Assembly: GCA_902780985.1 (NCBI GenBank)
Contig: CACZHN010000073.1
Location: forward strand, 1 to 14,018
Direction of reading: 5' to 3'
DNA: 14,018 nt
Source of the DNA: an uncultured Lachnospiraceae bacterium
Lineage (GTDB): Bacteria; Bacillota_A; Clostridia; Lachnospirales; Lachnospiraceae
The notes below the pieces were generated by a model that saw nothing but the letters and a program-made list of their open reading frames with translations, was not told where the DNA came from and searched no databases. Shown in pieces: positions 6,411-13,771 of the stretch (its first letter is position 1; every line of letters begins with the position of its first letter). Made by a program: the position numbers and the translations under genes.

Positions 6411-6533
6411 GCGCAACCTACGGTTGCGTAAATCATGTAAAGTGCGCTTTACGGTTGGTGGAGTTTTAATCGGATATTTCGTAATCTGTATTTGCGACGC
6501 GGAGCAAAGATGATTCGAATAACAGATACAGAT
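6411..6533 (+). promoter_or_regulatory. Cluster of hairpins before the XRE regulator gene
   Basis: This 156-base gap (6394-6549) is packed with inverted repeats. CGCAACC-TAC-GGTTGCG lies at 6412-6428. GTAAAG-TGCG-CTTTAC lies at 6437-6452. ATCTGTAT (6484-6491) pairs with ATACAGAT (6526-6533), and TTTGC/GCAAA (6491-6495/6504-6508) lies inside it. The last arm ends 3 bases before the AAGGAGA ribosome binding site (6537-6543). It may combine termination of the preceding gene with a regulatory leader or operator. No clear T-run follows any of the hairpins. Confidence 0.45.
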
Positions 6534-6549
6534 GATAAGGAGAAGCATT

Positions 6550-7218
6550 ATGAGTTTTGGAAAAAATCTTCAGTACTTACGCCAGCTTAGTAAAAATATG
6601 ACACAGGAAGCGCTGGCTGAAAAGTTAAATGTAAGCCGCCAGACAATATCAAAATGGGAGATGGATGCAGCGAATCCCGAAATGGATAAAGCTCTTGAGA
6701 TATGCAAGGTATTTAACTGTTCTCTGGATAATCTTTTCAGAGAGGAAATGGATAAGAGAAGTGATGCATATTCCAATCTTCGCGTAGAAGAGGTTAAGGG
6801 ATTCAGATATATAGCGTATACGGTAATAAGCACGGAACCCGAAAGTGATGCGATCGGAAGAATGTATAAGTGTGCCGAGGAAAACGGTATTGAGAATCCG
6901 AAAGTGATAGGATGGGATTTCCCTAATCTGTCACAGGAACAAGTCAACGTTTTCAACATGCACGGATATACGGCAGCACTGATACTGCCCGAAGGAGTTG
7001 TTCCGGAAGGATATGAGATCAGGGAGCAGGCTGATCATAAATATGTGGCAATCCATATCGACAGGCCGTTTGATAATCCGTTCGTTACAATACCGGGTGC
7101 ATATCATACACTGAACGACTATATGAGAACCAACGGTCTCACACATTCGGAAAGCGACGTTATACCGGGCTTTGAAACCGACGGTGAAGGCATGGATGTT
7201 TATATCGCATGTGAGTAG
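6550..7218 (+). CDS. XRE-family regulator with C-terminal GyrI-like effector domain
   Basis: The 222-residue product joins two parts. Residues 5-62 are a Cro/C1-type helix-turn-helix (MTQEALAEKLNVSRQTISKWE, then CSLDNLF, the usual end of this HTH). Residues 75-222 look like a GyrI/AraC effector-binding domain: VEEVKGFRYIAYT at its start, AALILPEGVVPEGYEI in the middle, and YVAIHIDRPFDNP, then GMDVYIACE at the end. The fusion suggests a transcription factor that binds a small, perhaps cationic or hydrophobic, molecule. ATG 6550 is chosen for AAGGAGA at 6537-6543; ATG 6532 lies inside the leader and has no site. The GNAT gene starts 10 bases after its stop, so the regulator may control itself and that enzyme. 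Confidence 0.85.
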   Translation: MSFGKNLQYLRQLSKNMTQEALAEKLNVSRQTISKWEMDAANPEMDKALEICKVFNCSLDNLFREEMDKRSDAYSNLRVEEVKGFRYIAYTVISTEPESDAIGRMYKCAEENGIENPKVIGWDFPNLSQEQVNVFNMHGYTAALILPEGVVPEGYEIREQADHKYVAIHIDRPFDNPFVTIPGAYHTLNDYMRTNGLTHSESDVIPGFETDGEGMDVYIACE

Positions 7219-7228
7219 GAGTATAGCT

Positions 7229-7696
7229 ATGGAGTTACAGTTTTCTAAAGCAAGCACGTCGGATGCATTGACACTGAACGGAATATCGAAGCGTTCTTTT
7301 GACAGTGATGTTTCGGTGGGAGCGGAATCCGCAGGCGGACCTCCGGGATACATGTCGGTTCCTTTTCATACAAAAATGGCAAGGCAGGGACATCTCTATA
7401 AACTGACAGGAGACAGGCTGATCGTGGGCGGAGCTGTTCTCTTTTTAAAAGACGACATACTGAATGTCAGCAGGATCTTTATCGCGCCGGAATATTTCCG
7501 CATGGGCCTCGGCGTATATATGATGCAGGAAATAGAGAAGATGTTTTCCGAGGTGAAAGAGTTTACGCTTGATACACCGGTGTGGAATGTAAGAACCAAT
7601 TCCTTTTATACCAAACTCGGATATAAGGAAATAAAGAGGGATAATGAGTTTGTATATTACTCAAAGAAAAGAGCTTCTTCCGCAGACAGGTTTTGA
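7229..7696 (+). CDS. GNAT family N-acetyltransferase
   Basis: The 155-residue product is a compact GNAT. The VGGAVLFLKDD strand is followed by NVSRIFIAPEYFRMGLGVYMM (residues 79-99), whose RMGLG is the acetyl-CoA loop. The C-terminal signature NSFYTKLGY (residues 124-132) places Tyr127 as the possible general acid. The N-terminal 60 residues are less typical, with a Gly/Pro-rich SAGGPPGY. ATG 7229 is set by TAGGAG (7217-7222) 6 bases upstream; the earlier frame start at 7172 lies inside the regulator gene. It is the last gene of a two-gene unit and ends 5 bases before a strong terminator. Its substrate is unknown. The neighbour's ligand-binding domain hints that both handle the same compound. 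Confidence 0.88.
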   Translation: MELQFSKASTSDALTLNGISKRSFDSDVSVGAESAGGPPGYMSVPFHTKMARQGHLYKLTGDRLIVGGAVLFLKDDILNVSRIFIAPEYFRMGLGVYMMQEIEKMFSEVKEFTLDTPVWNVRTNSFYTKLGYKEIKRDNEFVYYSKKRASSADRF

Positions 7697-7701
7697 GGAT
7701 T

Positions 7702-7744
7702 AAAACGAGTGTTACAAAATTATATCGGTAACGCTCGTTTTTTT
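7702..7744 (+). terminator. Rho-independent terminator after the third GNAT gene
   Basis: AAAACGAGTGTTAC (7702-7715) pairs with GTAACGCTCGTTTT (7728-7741) over 14 bp with a single G-U pair and a 12-base loop. Seven T residues (7738-7744) follow. It is among the clearest terminators in the window. Confidence 0.92.
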
Positions 7745-7756
7745 AGTCCGATGTTA

Positions 7757-7765
7757 TGGTATAAT
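7757..7765 (+). promoter_or_regulatory. Extended -10 promoter of the kinase operon
   Basis: TGGTATAAT is a perfect extended -10 (TG at 7757-7758, TATAAT 7760-7765). A good -35 is missing. The position 17 bases upstream falls in the T-run of the preceding terminator. Transcription would start near 7772, giving a leader of about 28 bases. Confidence 0.65.
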
Positions 7766-7799
7766 AGGTTCATAATACTTCGGAAGGCCGGAAGAAAAT

Positions 7800-10190
7800 A
7801 TGAGAAAAAACTATATAATCATTGTAAATGTGATCATTATAGCTGCCATATTAATATTCGTTGTTCTTTACTCCGGATTAACAAACAGAAATTCCGACCG
7901 GAGGCAGATCGAATATTTTGAGAATACAACGGTCACCATGGAACAGGTAACGGAGAATTACCTGGAAGGCGAGCAGAGAGTATGTGATGTATGGGCACGT
8001 TATATCAATAACAAAAACATGACCTTAGAAGAAGCGGCTGAGTATATACGCTCTTCGCATGTGCTTACGAATACTTCCGCACATCTGGTTTTTCTTGATA
8101 CGCTCACGGGTCTTTCTACGCGGCCTAAGCAGGGGACTGCAGATGAATATGATGTTTCCTATAACCGGGTAGATGTTTTGAAGAACATGAGCTGGGGAGA
8201 TGAGATCGGTAAGTCCATAAACATTACCCGCGCATACACCAACCCGATGAACGGAGAGCAGTCACTGGCGTTCTGCAACAAGATCAGTTTATCCGATTCC
8301 GAAAGCGGAAGTGCGCGAGATGCGATCCTGCTGCGTGTTATACCTATCTCGGAACTTGAACAGAAATGGGTATTTCCGCAGACAGAGTTTGAGAATGCGG
8401 AACTGTCCATGATCGACTCTGACGGTGATTATATCCTCAAAGGATACAGCTATAAAAACTCAAACTTTTTTGAGTTCTACAATTCTTATAATACGACCGA
8501 TCCCGAATCGGCGAAGCAATTGTTCAAAAAGATTACTTCATCGACGGGATCTGTTTCGATGCTTGATTCCCATGGACGGGAATGCGTACTTGCATTTGCT
8601 CCTGTAAATGCTACCTGCGGATGGACGTTGCTGGGCTTTGTTCCGGCAGAGGATCTTCATGTGGAAAAGCAGAACTGGCTGCTGTTCGGAGTTGTTTCCG
8701 CAGGGCTCTTACTTCTTTTCCTTTGGGACATCTGCCATGTGCTGATCCTGAATAAGCGCCTTCAGGTTACGGCCAGAGAAGCCGAATCAGCAAATAAAGC
8801 GAAGACGGATTTCCTTTCTACAATGTCTCACGACATAAGAACCCCAATGAATGCCATTATAGGTCTTACCACCATAGCCGAGAAAAATCTCGGGGATGTG
8901 GAAGCAACAGAAGAAAGTCTCAGAAAGATCAGTCTTGCGGGCAATCATTTGCTTACACTGATCAATGATATTCTGGATATATCGAAGGTGGAGAGCGGAA
9001 AACTCAAACTGAGTCCTCTGACATTTTCCATTGTGGAAACAGTTGAGAATCTGGTGAACATATCACAGCCGATGATCAAAGAAAAGAATCTTGAATTCAG
9101 CTTCCACATCAACCGTATGGAAAAAGAATATCTGTATACAGACCAGCTTCGTCTGAACCAGATTTACATCAATATTCTTTCAAATGCCATCAAGTATACG
9201 GAACCCGGCGGACGGGTCAGCGTGGATCTGAGGGAAGAAAACAGTGCCAAAGAAGATTGCGTACGCCTCATCTATGTTGTATCAGATACGGGTATAGGTA
9301 TGAGTAAAGAATATATCGAGACCATGTATCAGCCTTTCTCAAGACAGGTAGACAGCCGTGTTAACAGCATTCAGGGAACGGGTCTCGGTCTCGCCATAAC
9401 AAAGCAGATGGTTGAGCTTATGAGCGGAACCATCGAGTGTCAGAGTGAACAAGGCAAAGGTACGACTTTTACCGTCGAACTGGATATTCCGGTAGCCGAC
9501 AGACAGAGAGAAGATATGCAGCTTGACCCGGTTGACGTTCTGATCATAGATGACGATGAGGTTATGCTTGAAACAGCGGTTGATACTCTTGAGTCTCTGG
9601 GAGCCAATACAGAGCAGGCGCAAAGCGGACTTGAAGCTCTCGGCATGATCGAGAGGAGACATCGTTCCGGAAAAGATTACGATGTAGTTATAGTTGACTG
9701 GAAGATGCCTGAAGTTGACGGACTTGAGACCATAAAGAGAATCCGTTCGGAGATAGAAACCAATATTCCGATTTTGCTTGTATCCGCATACGACTGGTCG
9801 GATATTGAAGATAAAGCAAAAGAAGCAGGAGCAATCGGTTTCGTCAGCAAACCGCTTTTCCGCTCGACGCTTTACGATAAGATCAACAATCTGATCGGAA
9901 AAGAATCTAAATCCCTGGAGCCGGAAGACGATTATTCCGACCTGCAGGGCATGCATATACTTGTAGCCGAAGATAACGATATAAACTGGGAGATCATTTC
10001 CGCTATGCTTTCCATGTTCGGAATTGAAACCGATCGTGCAGAGAACGGAAAGGTCTGCGTGGATAAGATAAGTGCTGCTGAGAAGGGCAGTTATGATCTG
10101 GGAATGAACGGACATATTGCTAAACCTGTTGATATCAAACTGGTCATAAAAGAAATCAGAAGAATCCGAGAAGAAAGGGAACAGTTATGA
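7800..10190 (+). CDS. Membrane hybrid sensor histidine kinase with a truncated second receiver
   Basis: The 796-residue protein has a membrane helix (residues 5-25), a large extracellular sensor domain (about 30-290, possibly of the Cache type) and a second helix (293-317). The kinase core follows: the H-box SHDIRTPMNAIIG with His344, the N-box around Asn462, DTGIG with Asp496, and GTGLGL (526-531). Receiver 1 (about 579-700) is complete, with Asp584-586, phosphoacceptor Asp633 in VDWKMP, and Lys684. Receiver 2 begins normally (MHILVAEDND, 718-727) but jumps from SYDL (764-767) to GMNGHIAKP (768-776). About 48 residues are missing, including the phosphoacceptor Asp. It overlaps the lipoprotein gene by ATGA at 10187, so the two are co-translated. 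No response regulator with an output domain is in view. Confidence 0.93.
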   Translation: MRKNYIIIVNVIIIAAILIFVVLYSGLTNRNSDRRQIEYFENTTVTMEQVTENYLEGEQRVCDVWARYINNKNMTLEEAAEYIRSSHVLTNTSAHLVFLDTLTGLSTRPKQGTADEYDVSYNRVDVLKNMSWGDEIGKSINITRAYTNPMNGEQSLAFCNKISLSDSESGSARDAILLRVIPISELEQKWVFPQTEFENAELSMIDSDGDYILKGYSYKNSNFFEFYNSYNTTDPESAKQLFKKITSSTGSVSMLDSHGRECVLAFAPVNATCGWTLLGFVPAEDLHVEKQNWLLFGVVSAGLLLLFLWDICHVLILNKRLQVTAREAESANKAKTDFLSTMSHDIRTPMNAIIGLTTIAEKNLGDVEATEESLRKISLAGNHLLTLINDILDISKVESGKLKLSPLTFSIVETVENLVNISQPMIKEKNLEFSFHINRMEKEYLYTDQLRLNQIYINILSNAIKYTEPGGRVSVDLREENSAKEDCVRLIYVVSDTGIGMSKEYIETMYQPFSRQVDSRVNSIQGTGLGLAITKQMVELMSGTIECQSEQGKGTTFTVELDIPVADRQREDMQLDPVDVLIIDDDEVMLETAVDTLESLGANTEQAQSGLEALGMIERRHRSGKDYDVVIVDWKMPEVDGLETIKRIRSEIETNIPILLVSAYDWSDIEDKAKEAGAIGFVSKPLFRSTLYDKINNLIGKESKSLEPEDDYSDLQGMHILVAEDNDINWEIISAMLSMFGIETDRAENGKVCVDKISAAEKGSYDLGMNGHIAKPVDIKLVIKEIRRIREEREQL

Positions 10191-11482
10191 AAAAGATAAT
10201 GTGTGGTTTTTTATCGGTTATGATGGTATTGGGGCTTACCGCATGCGGCACGCCGAAGAAGGAAGAGACGGTTGAGGAAGGGTTTAAGCCGTCCTTGGAT
10301 ACAACTCTAAACTGTAAGATAAATGTTGCGGGCGGTTACGATAACTTTGAGGCACTGGAGGCCGAATTTGATCGTTTCAACGAATATTATCCGAATGTAG
10401 AGTTGAAGTTCACTAAGATAGATGATTATAATAACATGATCGGGACGGTGCTGGACGGAAATGATGCCCCTGACATCTATGTAAATTACTCCTGGATGTA
10501 CGGCAGGGATCAGTATAAATCGTCTATAAATCATGCCGAGAATCTGGCAGATCCCGCACTGGGACTGGATCTGGACTGTATCCGAAGCAATATCATTCTG
10601 AATACGGATAACGGCGAACTTCCGATGGTGCCGGTTTTCTCGAATACATACGGCATGTTGGTTAATACGAGTCTTTTTGAAAAAGAAGGACTTACTGTTC
10701 CTAAGACTTATCAGGAACTGGTGGATGTATGCAATGCATTTCGCGAAAAGGGTTATGAAAATCCTATGATGGGATTCTCAAAAGAGGAGACAACATCGCT
10801 TTTCTCTTTGACCAGTTATCCGTACTTCTGCGGAACAGTGGCTCAGGATGCGGAGGCTATTGAGAAACTCAATGCACTTGATTCATCAGCAGGCGAATAT
10901 ATACGTCCGACCCTTGAGAAGATGACGCAATTCCTGAATGACGGATGTGTGAATCTTGAAAACTGTAATGAGATTGAAAATAACTATGATGCAGTAATCT
11001 TACGATTCTTCGAAGGTGATATACCTATGATGACCGCTTCCGGAGATACCGTTTCCGGAACAGAGAAGCGTGAGAGCCGTTCCGAAGCATTTATCGCAGA
11101 GCCGTTTGATTATACATTTGTTCCGGTTCCGATGTCGGATGATGGAGCAAATTTTCTGGATATGCCGAATCTTCAGTTCTCTGTAAATAAGGACAGCAAG
11201 AATCTGGATATGGCCAACGAGTTTATGCGATTCCTGATAACATCTGAGGAACTGAACAGGATGGCGCAGAAGAAGGGGCTTATGTCACCGACCAAAGACC
11301 TGTCGTTTAACAGCATGTATGCAGCCTTCGGAGAAGTTCCGAGTTCACGTATTCTGTCACCGGAAGAATTCGGTCTGACAGACGATGCGGTAAAACAGTT
11401 AAGACAGGCTGTTTACGGAGTCGGAACAGGTAAGATGACTATAGATGAGGCAGTAGCCGGATACGGATCGTTTGAACAATAA
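10187..11482 (+). CDS. Extracellular solute-binding lipoprotein (family 1, sugar type)
   Basis: The 431-residue product has a lipoprotein signal ending in LTAC (Cys20). The mature part is a periplasmic-binding-type fold. It opens with a beta strand (LNCKINVAGGYDNFEALEAEF), then YPNVELKFTKID and APDIYVNYSW. Later comes NTYGMLVNTSLFEKEGLTVPKTYQEL, the usual signature of sugar- and oligosaccharide-binding proteins of ABC systems. Near the end, MANEFMRFLITSEELN also fits the family. It is anchored to the outer face of the membrane. It is translationally coupled to the hybrid kinase, and no permease or ATPase gene follows. I infer that it presents a ligand, perhaps a carbohydrate, to the kinase's outer domain. 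Service to a distant transporter is the alternative. Confidence 0.9.
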   Translation: MKKIMCGFLSVMMVLGLTACGTPKKEETVEEGFKPSLDTTLNCKINVAGGYDNFEALEAEFDRFNEYYPNVELKFTKIDDYNNMIGTVLDGNDAPDIYVNYSWMYGRDQYKSSINHAENLADPALGLDLDCIRSNIILNTDNGELPMVPVFSNTYGMLVNTSLFEKEGLTVPKTYQELVDVCNAFREKGYENPMMGFSKEETTSLFSLTSYPYFCGTVAQDAEAIEKLNALDSSAGEYIRPTLEKMTQFLNDGCVNLENCNEIENNYDAVILRFFEGDIPMMTASGDTVSGTEKRESRSEAFIAEPFDYTFVPVPMSDDGANFLDMPNLQFSVNKDSKNLDMANEFMRFLITSEELNRMAQKKGLMSPTKDLSFNSMYAAFGEVPSSRILSPEEFGLTDDAVKQLRQAVYGVGTGKMTIDEAVAGYGSFEQ

Positions 11483-11519
11483 CAGAAGAGAGAGACATAA
11501 TTAAAGAAAGAGGTTAAAT

Positions 11520-11903
11520 ATGTTTGAAAGTGATTTTGCAAAGACAGAGTATATAGAAAAAGATAATGTGGTTTTCCACATTTGGAAAAAGGAAGCGCAT
11601 TTTGATGACTATCGTGATCCGGTTACGGCATCTCTTGAAATGCTCAGAGAGCATGAAGGAAGCATCTTTATCGTAGATGCAAGAAACGGATTCGAGGATG
11701 TGAAAGAAGATGTGGAATGGGGCTTCTCGTATTTCCTTCCGGAATTAAAAAAGACCGGTTGTACCGTATGGGGATTCATTCTTCCGGAAGTATCGGATAT
11801 TGAAGGCGAGATAGATTTATGGACAAAGGAAATCGAAAAGAATTTCCGAGTTATCAGAGCTACATCCTACGAAGAAATATTAAAGCAGGCACTGACAAAA
11901 TAA
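11520..11903 (+). CDS. Small STAS/SpoIIAA-like protein of unknown function
   Basis: The 127-residue soluble product is acidic and alternates strands and helices: a strand FHIWKKEAHF, then GSIFIVDARNGF, a helix before FLPELKKTGCTVWGFILPE, and a last helix with SYEEILKQAL. This order, and the central 'IVDAR...' strand, resemble the STAS or SpoIIAA-like fold, but I cannot place it in a named family. It begins 37 bases after the binding-protein gene with GAAAGAGG upstream and no terminator between, so it may be the third gene of the kinase operon. If so, it could be a partner-switching or adaptor protein of the pathway. That role is only a guess from position. Confidence 0.65.
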   Translation: MFESDFAKTEYIEKDNVVFHIWKKEAHFDDYRDPVTASLEMLREHEGSIFIVDARNGFEDVKEDVEWGFSYFLPELKKTGCTVWGFILPEVSDIEGEIDLWTKEIEKNFRVIRATSYEEILKQALTK

Positions 11904-11940
11904 AGCAAGTACGAACAGGATTATACTCATTCGAAAAAAT

Positions 11941-11946
11941 TATAAT
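11941..11946 (+). promoter_or_regulatory. Candidate -10 box of the AraC regulator gene
   Basis: A perfect TATAAT lies 24 bases before the ATG at 11970. A -35 at standard spacing is poor. The AAAGGAGG at 11955-11962 would fall very close to the 5' end of the transcript. The promoter may need an activator, for instance the regulator itself. Confidence 0.45.
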
Positions 11947-11969
11947 ACTCTGTGAAAGGAGGGATACCG

Positions 11970-12818
11970 ATGGATTGGATAAGGACTGTCAATAATGCCA
12001 TAGCTTACATGGAAGATCATCTTACCGATCGCATAGCATTGGAGGATATATCCAAGAGCGTGAATCTTTCGGTTTTTCATTTTCACAGAGCTTTTTCTAT
12101 GCTTACGGAAATGTCACCGACGGATTATCTGCGTAAAAGACGTCTTTCTCAGGCAGGAGCGGAACTTGCGGACAGCGATGAAAAGGTGATCGATATTGCG
12201 TTGAAATACGGATATGAAACTCCCGAGAGTTTTTCGAAAGCATTTACAAGATATCACGGCGTTTCACCTATGCAGGTAAAGAAGGGAAGTCCTATAAAGT
12301 TCATGAGTCGGTATACCGTCAAAATGGTGGTAGAAGGAGGACAGATCATGGAGTATAGGATTGAAAAATGGGAAGCAACGGACCTGCTGGTGCATGGAAA
12401 GATTTTTCATGCCGAAACCAGTGAAACGGAGATTCCTAAGTTCTGGGATGAGTATTACGCAAATGAGAATTACAGAAAGATTCCGGGATATCTGGGAGTA
12501 TGTGCTCAGCAGAAGACGGACGGAGATGAGTTCAAGTATTTTATAGGCTGCAGAGCAGCAGACGTTGAAGGGGTTCCCGAAGGATTTGAAATATTACATC
12601 TGCCTGAATATACATGGGCCGTATTTAAATGTGTGGGCCCGATGCCGGATGCAATTCAGGAAATGTGGGAGAAAATCTATAAGGAATGGCTTCCTGTATC
12701 GGATTATGAACTTATTCCCGACTTTGATATAGAAAACTATCTGCCGGGAGATACGTCATCGCAGGACTATGTCAGTGAGATATGCATCCCCGTTCGTAAG
12801 AGCGGTTCGACCGAATAA
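11970..12818 (+). CDS. AraC-family regulator with GyrI-like effector domain
   Basis: The 282-residue product has an N-terminal AraC double helix-turn-helix (residues 7-105). The first HTH is IALEDISKSVNLSVFHFHRAF. The second is VIDIALKYGYETPESFSKAF, followed by the classic GVSPMQVKK. Residues about 125-280 form a GyrI-like ligand-binding domain (YRIEKWEATDLLVHG at its start, FEILHLPEYTWAVFKCVGPMP later, and SEICIPVRK at its end). This domain order is that of Rob- and BltR-type multidrug-responsive regulators. ATG 11970 is set by AAAGGAGG at 11955-11962. The next gene starts 13 bases after its stop and is probably co-transcribed. The inducing ligand cannot be told from the sequence. Confidence 0.92.
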   Translation: MDWIRTVNNAIAYMEDHLTDRIALEDISKSVNLSVFHFHRAFSMLTEMSPTDYLRKRRLSQAGAELADSDEKVIDIALKYGYETPESFSKAFTRYHGVSPMQVKKGSPIKFMSRYTVKMVVEGGQIMEYRIEKWEATDLLVHGKIFHAETSETEIPKFWDEYYANENYRKIPGYLGVCAQQKTDGDEFKYFIGCRAADVEGVPEGFEILHLPEYTWAVFKCVGPMPDAIQEMWEKIYKEWLPVSDYELIPDFDIENYLPGDTSSQDYVSEICIPVRKSGSTE

Positions 12819-12831
12819 GGGGGAGGGCATG

Positions 12832-13704
12832 ATGATGGAAAAAAATATTATAGAATGGCTGCCGGAAGAAAAGACTCCCGAGGTAAGGCTCAGAACTCTG
12901 AAAGAATATGAGAAGTTACCGGAAGACGATGAAAGAGTTGTCAGATGCAAAGAGGAACTTCTCCACAGTAAGGTATATGAGAGAGGCCTTAAGAAGCTTA
13001 AGAAAGATAAGAACTGGGACAAGTATGATGCCATTATGGCTTTTGCGGAATGGGGACTGACAAGAGATGATATCGGAAAGGATATTGATGATGAAGTATT
13101 CGGTCTGATAGAGAACACAGGATTTAAAATGCTTTGCGGTGAGCCGCTTCTGCTCAGGAATCTCGTTAAGCTCGGATATTACTCGGAAGATATTGTGAAA
13201 ACCGAGATTGATACTGTTCTCTCAACTATCAAGGATGATGGTGGTTTTGGCTGTATCAGTACAAATAAAAAGACCAACGATCCGAAGAAGCCTCATAAGA
13301 GCTGTGCAAGGCTGACAGTGGAATACCTACTGCTGGTTGCGGAATTAGCTCTTCAGGGAAACAGGCCGGAATGTGCGGACGCCTTGGTACATTACTTTAC
13401 GAAGCGGAACATTTTCTATAGAACGGATGATATGACGACGCCTATGGTGGAAGTGATGCTGGGAACGTTTTATCCGCCGGATCCTATTAAGATCGGAGCC
13501 CACATGATCCTATATGCTTTAAGAGCATTGGGATGTGATCCTGATTCAGAAGCAATGCAGGCAGGTTATAAAGTACTGGATGAGCATAAACTTGAAAACG
13601 GAAGATATGTTCTGACAGCATCAAAAAGTGTACCCGCATTTAAAGCAGGAAATGTAGGCGAAGAGAATAAATGGGTAACACTGTATGCATATATGGCAAG
13701 ATAA
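12832..13704 (+). CDS. Alpha-toroid-like protein (prenyltransferase/squalene-cyclase repeat type), function unknown
   Basis: The product is about 290 residues, mostly helical and without signal or membrane segments. The stretch IDTVLSTIKDDGGFGCIST (about residues 124-142) has the 'DGGFG' turn of prenyltransferase and squalene-cyclase repeats. It is followed by paired helices (CARLTVEYLLLVAELALQG) and a further GAHMILYALRALGCDPDS. This suggests an alpha/alpha toroid, but no catalytic DDTA-type or zinc motif is seen, so enzymatic activity is doubtful. Three consecutive ATGs (12829, 12832, 12835) are possible starts. GGAGG at 12822-12826 favours the second or third. The gene probably shares a transcript with the AraC regulator. 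Confidence 0.75.
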   Translation: MMEKNIIEWLPEEKTPEVRLRTLKEYEKLPEDDERVVRCKEELLHSKVYERGLKKLKKDKNWDKYDAIMAFAEWGLTRDDIGKDIDDEVFGLIENTGFKMLCGEPLLLRNLVKLGYYSEDIVKTEIDTVLSTIKDDGGFGCISTNKKTNDPKKPHKSCARLTVEYLLLVAELALQGNRPECADALVHYFTKRNIFYRTDDMTTPMVEVMLGTFYPPDPIKIGAHMILYALRALGCDPDSEAMQAGYKVLDEHKLENGRYVLTASKSVPAFKAGNVGEENKWVTLYAYMAR

Positions 13705-13720
13705 GATGATCATAGCATGG

Positions 13721-13770
13721 AATAAATTACAAAGTGCTTGACAGCCGGTATATGACTGTGGTAATTTATT
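13721..13770. promoter_or_regulatory. Promoter of the T-box leader, framed by a perfect inverted repeat
   Basis: TTGACA (13738-13743) is a consensus -35. GGTAAT (13760-13765) with TG at 13757-13758 gives an extended -10 at a 16-base spacing. AATAAATTAC (13721-13730) and GTAATTTATT (13761-13770) are perfect inverted arms 30 bases apart. The right arm covers the -10, so the repeat may be an operator. Confidence 0.6.
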
Positions 13771-13771
13771 T

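Noticed and set aside
9339..10115. Long minus-strand frame of 258 codons inside the kinase gene
   Set aside because: It lies wholly antisense to a clear kinase and receiver coding region, has no promoter or ribosome binding site that I can see, and reads as composition-driven low-similarity protein.
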